From positions 551,501 through 615,500 of the forward strand of contig NC_135549.1 in NCBI RefSeq assembly GCF_964340395.1: a stretch of DNA of 64,000 nucleotides. The letters run 5' to 3'. Position numbers and translations under genes: made by a program. Below are positions 58,601-64,000 of the stretch, piece after piece. This DNA is from Glandiceps talaboti. Lineage: Eukaryota; Hemichordata; Enteropneusta; Spengelidae. Below the pieces are notes generated by a model. It worked only from the letters and a program-made list of their open reading frames with translations, was not told where the DNA came from and searched no databases. The first letter of the stretch is position 1. Every line of letters begins with the position of its first letter.

Positions 58601-61600
58601 TTTATTGTTTAATATGTAACAAAACATAAAACATTCTAATTGTATTAGTTTGAGTCTCACACAATTGAAATATTAAATTGCATAGATTTATCAAGAGAGT
58701 GAGATATGTCTCTAAACCTATGTCATAAACTAATTTTATGGCAATATAGCCAAGAGAGTGAGATATACCACTGACTACCAGATTGTTACACTATGAAACT
58801 GTCCAATCTATACCAAAGGATATACTCGATATAAATACCTGTGATACAAATATTCATCTTTGGAATAGCCTGTTTATGACACTTACAATATTATCAGTTG
58901 GTGTATATGATATTAAATGAAATATACCCTAAGCATTGTAAACAGGCTATCTGTTGAAAGTACTCATACAATATATAAACATACAAGTGCTTCATCACAA
59001 AATTTTCTCTTTTTCAGGTTAGCAGAATCATCAGTAGATCTCAATCTGAAATTGATGAGATGGAGGTTACTACCATCACTAGATTTAGACCACATATCAC
59101 AAACGCGCTGTCTGTTATTGGGAGCTGGTACGTTAGGGTGTAACGTAGCAAGATGTCTACTGGTAAGTTGATATTGATGGCAATTCTGTTTGCTTTTCAG
59201 TCAGCATTCTAGCAATATTAGATGACTAGAATGCAAAAAAAATCAAGAAGGGGAGACTTATACTCTTAAACTACAGGTATTCACATGTAGTTCCAGATAC
59301 AGGTATTCACATGTAGTTCCAGAGTACCCCTATGGGGCATTCCGAAACTTTAGAATTCTCTCAAATTCTTGGTTTCTGAATCCATCATGGTTTCATTCCA
59401 TAGAGCGCCCCCACACGGGTAAAGCATCATTACCCAGAATGCACTGTGGTCATGACTTGTATGCCCTTTAGATGATCAGTTCTTGAGACATCCTCATAAG
59501 GAGATCACCCAGTAGAGGGTCTGGCCTGACTCACATGTTGATCGAACAAGCTGCTCTCTACCTCATAAATCTGTATGCTGTGGTCATCACATGACGTTAG
59601 TCTACTCAGTAGACCTTGGGAAGTTGTTGTTATTTTGACAAGCTGACTATATAAGCTTAGCAAATCGATAAACTGTGACGTTTTTTTTTTTAAAGTTCAA
59701 AATGGGACTTTGAAGTAAATAAGGGTTTGGCTCACATCATGTGGTCGGCGGCTATTTGGGACACATTTTTCCCATTTTGTTCATTTTGTTGATTATTGTC
59801 AGCAAAGTTTTCTTCCCACATAACATGCATATTGATTGACTTAAAAGAGACTATGAAGTATATAAATGTCTTTGAGGAAGGAGCAATGTAGACGACCATT
59901 AATTACAATTATGACAAATACTCAATAATGTACAAAGACAACTGTGAACACTGAACTGATCACAGATACTGATGCTATATGTTTATGCACTGTGTGTTGT
60001 CAAACACAACTCTGCAGACTTCAACTAGGATTTTTCTACATCGTCAAAAAATTATAACAGATTCAAATTTCAAATACCTTTTGCTTAAAGTGTGGACATC
60101 GTGTCCAATCATTAGTTGTTTTTGAAAATGGCAGGTAACAACATCACAAACTATCACGAGATTTTAGAGTCTCCAACAGTAAGGTATAGCAAGAAGATTT
60201 TGTCCAGTTCCTTGATGTCTGTGTACTTATAGTAACTTTTTAGAGTTTTGAAAATGTACTTGTCATTGGATATTTATTTTGAAACAATTTGAGTGTTTCT
60301 TAAAAAAAATAATCAAAAACTTGATTTTTTGTTTGAAAAAAACCAATGTGCATAAATTAAATTTGTGTTTTAAATTGACCAAGCAAGAAAAGTGAGCTTT
60401 TTCATTTGCAACTTTATGCGGCAGCTACCATGATCCTTTGATATATATACCAATTGTATCCCAACTCTTAGATAAATACATCTTATTTTATCTCCACACA
60501 ACCATGACCTCTATAAATGAAATTCGACAACCCTAAACATACAGCCATACGGCACCTATGGAAGTACGCTTTTGCTTGCAAATGCTTACTGTTATGTTAT
60601 GTTATGTTATGTTATGTTATGTTATGTTATGTTATGTTATGTTATGTTATGTTATTGTTTGGACTTATTTAAATTATACAATGCTTAAGTAAGATTTACA
60701 AACGAAAGAGCCACATCCAGCCCTCTGGCTGATAGGATCAAGAAAGAAATTTCAAATTAAATACATAGATAAATAAATATCAAATACGTTTCAATTATAA
60801 ATAAAGGTTTTCCTACAATTAAATTCTTCATGTAGAAAGCTTGCAGTATCAATGGGAAATGTTAACATTAAATGGCATAGTTTATCATATATGTCCATAT
60901 GACTAAAGTTTGACATTGAAGTTATTATTTTATCCAGTAATGCTTTCCATAGATCATACAGTTTCACTGTATAAATTACAGTAAAACATAAAGTGTACTT
61001 CATCCTCTGGTGAGTTTTGGTAGAAGTCACATTTTCTGTCTTTGACTTCAAGCCCACAAAACCTACCTGTTTCTATTTTAAGTGGGAGTTTGCAAAGTCT
61101 AAATTGAGCTATTATGGAGCGTTTTGCATGGGACATTCCTCCTAGTAAATAACATTCTTTTCTGTACATTTTTTTGAAAGTAATATATGTTCTCAACTTG
61201 GGTTTTATCATTATTTCTGATTTCCATTGGTTGGCATGAACATTTCTTAATAATGCAGTAACTGTTGCTTCATCAGTAGTTATTGGTTCCAAGTTGGCAA
61301 ATTTATGTTGTAACCCTAATTCAGAAAAAATCTTAAACACATCATGACACCAGTTTTTTGATTCACGAAATAAGGTGCAGTTCCCCCGAAACACTGATTT
61401 TTTGATCCTGTAATCTGGCTTACTAGTATTTACTCACTTTTCCTGTATTGCTTAAATGTCGCCCTCTTGTGGTAGACATTTTTTTGAAAACTTGACATAG
61501 CAGCAGTATAGCACTATGTTTTAGACCCTAGATCTTCAGATAGTCATAGCATTCTGATTGTGTAGAGTTATCTTTTTTATTCAAGGCTTCCTCTTTGAGT

Positions 61601-61858
61601 TCAAGTGACAGGATTTGATCACCTGCAAATATTGTCTAAAGACAACCTCACACTCAATGCTCAATTTTTTGTGACCGATTTTGCTTACATCTTTTTCAGA
61701 GTTGGGGAATCAAAACCATAACATTTGTGGATAACTCAAGAATTTCCTACTCTAATCCTGTAAGGCAAACTTTATTTGAATTTGATGATTGTCTAGAGGG
61801 AGGAAAACCAAAAGCTGTGACAGCTGCTGAAAAACTGAAAAAGATCTTCCCAGGAGTG
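49535..61858 (+). CDS. ATG7: Autophagy-related protein 7 (E1-like enzyme), 5' part
   Basis: E1-like activating enzyme for ATG8/LC3 and ATG12 in autophagosome formation. Exons: 49535-49682, 50775-50829, 51442-51559, 52014-52091, 52583-52699, 54005-54142, 56827-56915, 57782-57903, 58413-58503, 59018-59162, 61700-61858; phases agree throughout, 1260 nt, 420 codons. N-terminal domain hallmarks: [56 protein letters not shown] (the LGPRMVNL segment), [20 protein letters not shown]. The E1 nucleotide-binding fold starts with GAGTLG at 354-359 and VDN 377-379, and ISYSNPVRQ follows at 382-390. The catalytic-Cys region and C-terminus are beyond 64000; no further exon is seen in 61859-64000. Introns are loaded with minisatellites. 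Confidence 0.97.
49786..50492. repeat. (CATA)n microsatellite complex (ATG7 intron 1)
   Basis: Four large CATA blocks, one containing (CATC)n (49880-49915). Two copies of a non-repeat spacer (ACCGTACACACACATAAATA, then ATGTACATGC and CACGC-rich DNA) at about 50107-50178 and 50231-50296 show the array also grew by duplicating whole segments. Open frames are artefacts. Confidence 0.97.
51045..51385. repeat. Minisatellite, 35-bp unit, about 9 copies (ATG7 intron 2)
   Basis: Unit CCAGGTGTACATATAACTAT followed by ATTTGGTATGTTCTA. It stops about 57 bp before exon 3. Each unit offers an ACCAG|GTGTAC acceptor/donor-like junction. Confidence 0.95.
51665..51890. repeat. Minisatellite, about 43-bp unit, 5 copies (ATG7 intron 3)
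   Basis: Unit GTGACATCATGGGTTTATCT followed by TGTGTATAACATATTGTATGG, with length variants. Confidence 0.9.
52178..52436. repeat. Minisatellite, 51-bp unit, 5 copies (ATG7 intron 4)
   Basis: Unit CAGATCTCTGTATCATCTTG, TGATTGTCAATTTGACACCG, TCTATAAATAA. 51 is a multiple of three, hence the open frames on both strands. Confidence 0.95.
53050..53530. repeat. Minisatellite, 47-bp unit, about 10 copies (ATG7 intron 5)
   Basis: Unit CATAGTAGTAGTTTGTGACT, ATCTTACTTTGCTGAAAGCA, TGTTTTC; very homogeneous, so recently amplified. Confidence 0.96.
53580..53905. repeat. Minisatellite of intron-like units, 45-49 bp, 7 copies (ATG7 intron 5)
   Basis: Six of seven units run GTAAGTGTGTGATTGTGTAC, TTTCCTAACATAAACTGCAG: a consensus 5' splice site, a CTAAC branch-point-like motif behind pyrimidines, and a CAG 3' splice site, about 40 nt in all, separated by 5-9-nt linkers such as TCCCA. 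The array ends about 100 bp before exon 6. Confidence 0.9.
54423..54719. mobile_element. Foldback MITE, about 297 bp (ATG7 intron 6)
   Basis: Inverted arms of about 65 bp: left GTGATCGCCGCCATCCCACA, CCCTGTGTAATAGACAATC; right arm complementary with a few changes, ending GTGGCAATCAC. The interior is less symmetric. A clear target duplication was not seen. Confidence 0.8.
55588..56245 (+). mobile_element. TAGCACAACT-family repeat, copy 4, right end missing (ATG7 intron 6)
   Basis: Starts TAGCACAACTGAACTGAAGG, CAGTAGTGCTATAGGCATGG, (GTCT)n(TG)n, then AACTACTGGGCAGATTGGTG and TTTGTTCATGACATGATG as in copy 1. Successive ~150-bp internal blocks repeat this theme. No closing AGTTGTGCTA was found. 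Confidence 0.78.
57221..57555. repeat. Large foldback, about 335 bp with ~130-bp arms (ATG7 intron 7)
   Basis: Left arm contains GGATTTGGTATTTATTTTGA, ATGGCTTCCTACTTGAAAAA and TAACTCAATAAATGGCAAAA. The right arm carries diverged complements in mirrored order. The RNA would fold into a long imperfect hairpin. Confidence 0.75.
58094..58202. repeat. Tandem duplication, about 56 bp, 2 copies (ATG7 intron 8)
   Basis: The block GATGTCTGTACAGATTTCAT through ACAGAAGGGGTATTCTGA is repeated almost exactly. Confidence 0.9.
60593..61430 (-). mobile_element. LINE 3' part with (ATAAC)n tail (ATG7 intron 10)
   Basis: Frames 61394-60954 and 61057-60791 (one frameshift apart) encode a non-LTR retrotransposon C-terminus with [18 protein letters not shown] zinc-knuckle-like spacing and the end [20 protein letters not shown]. 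The 3' UTR (AGCCAGAGGGCTGGATGTGG) ends in about 13 ATAAC units (60593-60655). Same family as the split element at 46490-47778. Confidence 0.88.
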
Positions 61859-61894
61859 GTAAGTTATACCATCAGTTTATTGTGTTACATTGAA

Positions 61895-62330
61895 AAAAGA
61901 TAGCCACCACAAAATTATAAACTTTAAAGTGTACAATTACTTTAATATTGTAAATTAAAGAGAGCCACCACAACAGTATAAACTTGAAAGTGTACAATTA
62001 CTTTAATATTGTAAATTAAAGAGAGCCACCACAACAGTATAAACTTTAAAGTGTACAATTACTTTAATATTGTAAATTAAAGATAGCCACCACAACAGTA
62101 TAAACTTGAAAGTGTACAATTACTTTAATATTGTAAATTAAAGATAGCCACCACAACAGTATAAACTTGAAAGTGTACAATTACTTTAATATTGTAAATT
62201 AAAGATAGCCACCACAACAGTATAAACTTTAAAGTGTACATTCAATTACTTTAATATTGTAAATTAAAGATAGCCACCACAACAGTATAAACTTTAAAGT
62301 GTACAACTGCTTATTGTAAATTAAAAATCA
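61895..62330. repeat. Minisatellite, 61-bp unit, about 7 copies (ATG7 intron 11)
   Basis: Unit AGAGAGCCACCACAACAGTA, TAAACTTGAAAGTGTACAAT, TACTTTAATATTGTAAATTAA. It begins just 36 bp after the exon 11 donor. Confidence 0.95.
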
Positions 62331-62664
62331 TTTAATTTCTTTGAAATACTTAATTATTGGAAGTGTGGTATCAACTTGGTTGCATATTAATCTATTGTAA
62401 ACCTTGACAGGTTACCTACTAGAAATAGGAAAATGTTTTGGACTGCAACTGTTGAACTGAGTCCAAGGGATTAAATTTGTCCTTTCTTTGAAATGTAGTG
62501 TGGGTAAAAAACACATGTCAATTACTGCATTACTGGTAACTTACCAATAAAAGTTTTCTTTCCACTGCAAAATAAAAAACGTTTTTCGACAAAAAATGTC
62601 ACATTTGAAGTTAGAGTTTAGATCATGATATCGCTTTTCATTACTGTGATAGTAAAAACAATTA

Positions 62665-63240
62665 GCTGATTACATCACACATAACAGATGATTCACTGAT
62701 TACACCACACATAACAAATGATTCACTGATTACATCACATAACAAATGATTCACTGATTACATCACACATAACAAATGATTCACTGATTACATCACACAT
62801 AACAACAAATGATTCACTGATTACATCACACATAACAAATGATTCACTGATTACACCACACATAACAAATGATTCACTGATTACACCACACATAACAAAT
62901 GATTCACTGATTACATCACACATAACAAATGATTCACTGATTACATCAAATAACAAATGATTCACTGATTACATCACACATAACAAATGATTCACTGATT
63001 ACATCACACATAACAACAAATGATTCACTGATTACATCACACATAACAAATGATTCACTGATTACATCACATAACAACAAATGATTCACTGACTACATCA
63101 CACATAACAAATGATTCACTGATTATATCACACATAACAACAAATGATTCACTGATTACATCACACATAACAACAAATGATTCACTGATTACATCACATA
63201 ACAACAAATGATTCACTGATTACATCACACATAACAATGA
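62665..63240. repeat. Minisatellite, about 30-bp unit, about 19 copies (ATG7 intron 11)
   Basis: Unit TGATTACATCACACATAACA AATGATTCAC; length variants add AAC or drop CA. No spacers separate the units, so it is not a CRISPR array. Confidence 0.95.
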
Positions 63241-64000
63241 TAACAACAAATGTGTTTAAAGCCACAAGAGAAAAAAGCTTGAAAGAACACAATCTATGAA
63301 TTTGACATTTTTGTAATTTTAGACAATGTCAAGTCTAATAACATGTAATATATTCTTGAAAGGAATCCTATTATGATACAGTAAATTACCATGAACCAAA
63401 CCTGACTTTAATAAGTGAGTGTGGTTTTAATAGCTTGGAAACGTGAGATCACTGATATTATAAAACAAAATATTTTGCCATCTTAGTGTCAGGAGCAAAC
63501 TCAGGGTCATGAGAAAACGAGGACGGGCAATAAATCAGCTGTATAAAGTTACAAAGAAATGGCAAGGTCCCATAGTATAACAGCTATAGGGTGAGACCTT
63601 AGAATTAAGGAGTAATTCAGGCAATGTGGGCAGTTTTGAACTACTGAATAAATATAATAAGGGGGCAATATTATTACTTTAACCTCCTTTTTGGCATCAA
63701 CCCAGTACAAGTGTTACAGGCTTACTCTCACCAAATATTATTTTATGTTTTTAAATGATGTGACATCTATATGAGATTTGAGCTGGGACATTCTTTTAAT
63801 CTGGAAATTATACACGATAGTTTTATTTTGGCTGTAAGTGTAATTCAAGCATCATGATTTGCACTGTGTCTAACATGTTAACTTTCACCCTGTTGGATCA
63901 ATGTAATATCGTCATGTGGAACAAACCATACTATTTCCATGTCCCCCCACACCCCTCAAAATAAATCAAATAACTTACTAAATCATTAGCTGGTATTTAA
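63241..64000. other. ATG7 intron 11, no exon seen
   Basis: No frame resembling the next ATG7 segment was found up to the window edge, so the intron continues beyond it. Confidence 0.6.

Noticed and set aside
62665-63240. Possible CRISPR-like array
   Set aside because: About 30-bp units are directly adjacent without unique spacers, in an intron of a eukaryotic gene; ordinary minisatellite.
61859-64000. Further ATG7 exons
   Set aside because: No frame matching the region after the IFPGV segment was found; the sequence is intronic repeats, so the gene is left open at the window edge.
1-64000. tRNA, rRNA or other structural RNA genes
   Set aside because: No A/B-box-containing cloverleaf or rRNA segment was recognised by eye; a covariance-model scan (tRNAscan-SE, Infernal) would decide.

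Overview
This looks like AT-rich nuclear DNA from an invertebrate animal. Genes are split into short exons with canonical GT-AG introns, introns run to several kilobases, and the window is full of microsatellites, minisatellites, foldback/MITE elements and LINE fragments. Recognisable proteins are all metazoan housekeeping or germline proteins. Gene structures resemble slow-evolving animals (SARS1 has 11 coding exons). I cannot name the species; a deuterostome such as a hemichordate or cephalochordate, or a spiralian, would fit, but that is a guess.

Layout. 1-5594: no gene seen; minisatellite, C/G tracts and a degenerate ~200-bp repeat. 5595-18493 (minus): complete cytosolic seryl-tRNA synthetase, SARS1, 11 coding exons, 519 aa. 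18494-22451: divergent intergenic region packed with nested MITE-like elements and (CATA)n. 22452-32844 (plus): a short-chain dehydrogenase of the 11-beta-hydroxysteroid dehydrogenase 1 type. Three shared exons are followed by two phase-compatible alternative last exons (28295-28659 and 32465-32844), each with its own poly(A) signal. 33574-34716: LINE 3' fragment. 36376-42708 (minus): brambleberry-family nuclear-envelope/karyogamy protein, 6 coding exons, 620 aa, with an AT-hook. 45813-48787 (minus): a short brambleberry-like paralogue, 256 aa, 3 coding exons, sharing an intron position and phase. 49535-61858 (plus): 5' two thirds of ATG7 (11 exons, 420 codons); the catalytic-cysteine part lies beyond the window.

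The genes are not an operon-like system. SARS1 (translation), the SDR (lipid/steroid metabolism at the ER), two brambleberry-type membrane proteins and ATG7 (autophagy E1) are simply neighbours. SARS1/SDR and brambleberry-like/ATG7 are divergent pairs; the second pair has only 747 bp between start codons and an ETS-type site, so a shared promoter is plausible.

Most striking points: (1) duplicated, mutually exclusive catalytic last exons in the SDR; (2) a foldback transposon whose 9-bp target duplication duplicated the exon-1 splice donor of the same gene; (3) the undescribed-looking short brambleberry paralogue beside ATG7; (4) a minisatellite in ATG7 intron 5 in which each unit mimics a tiny spliceosomal intron; (5) several transposon-in-transposon insertions resolved to the base. 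All exon coordinates were derived by eye from reading frame, splice consensus and remembered family similarity; no search was run.
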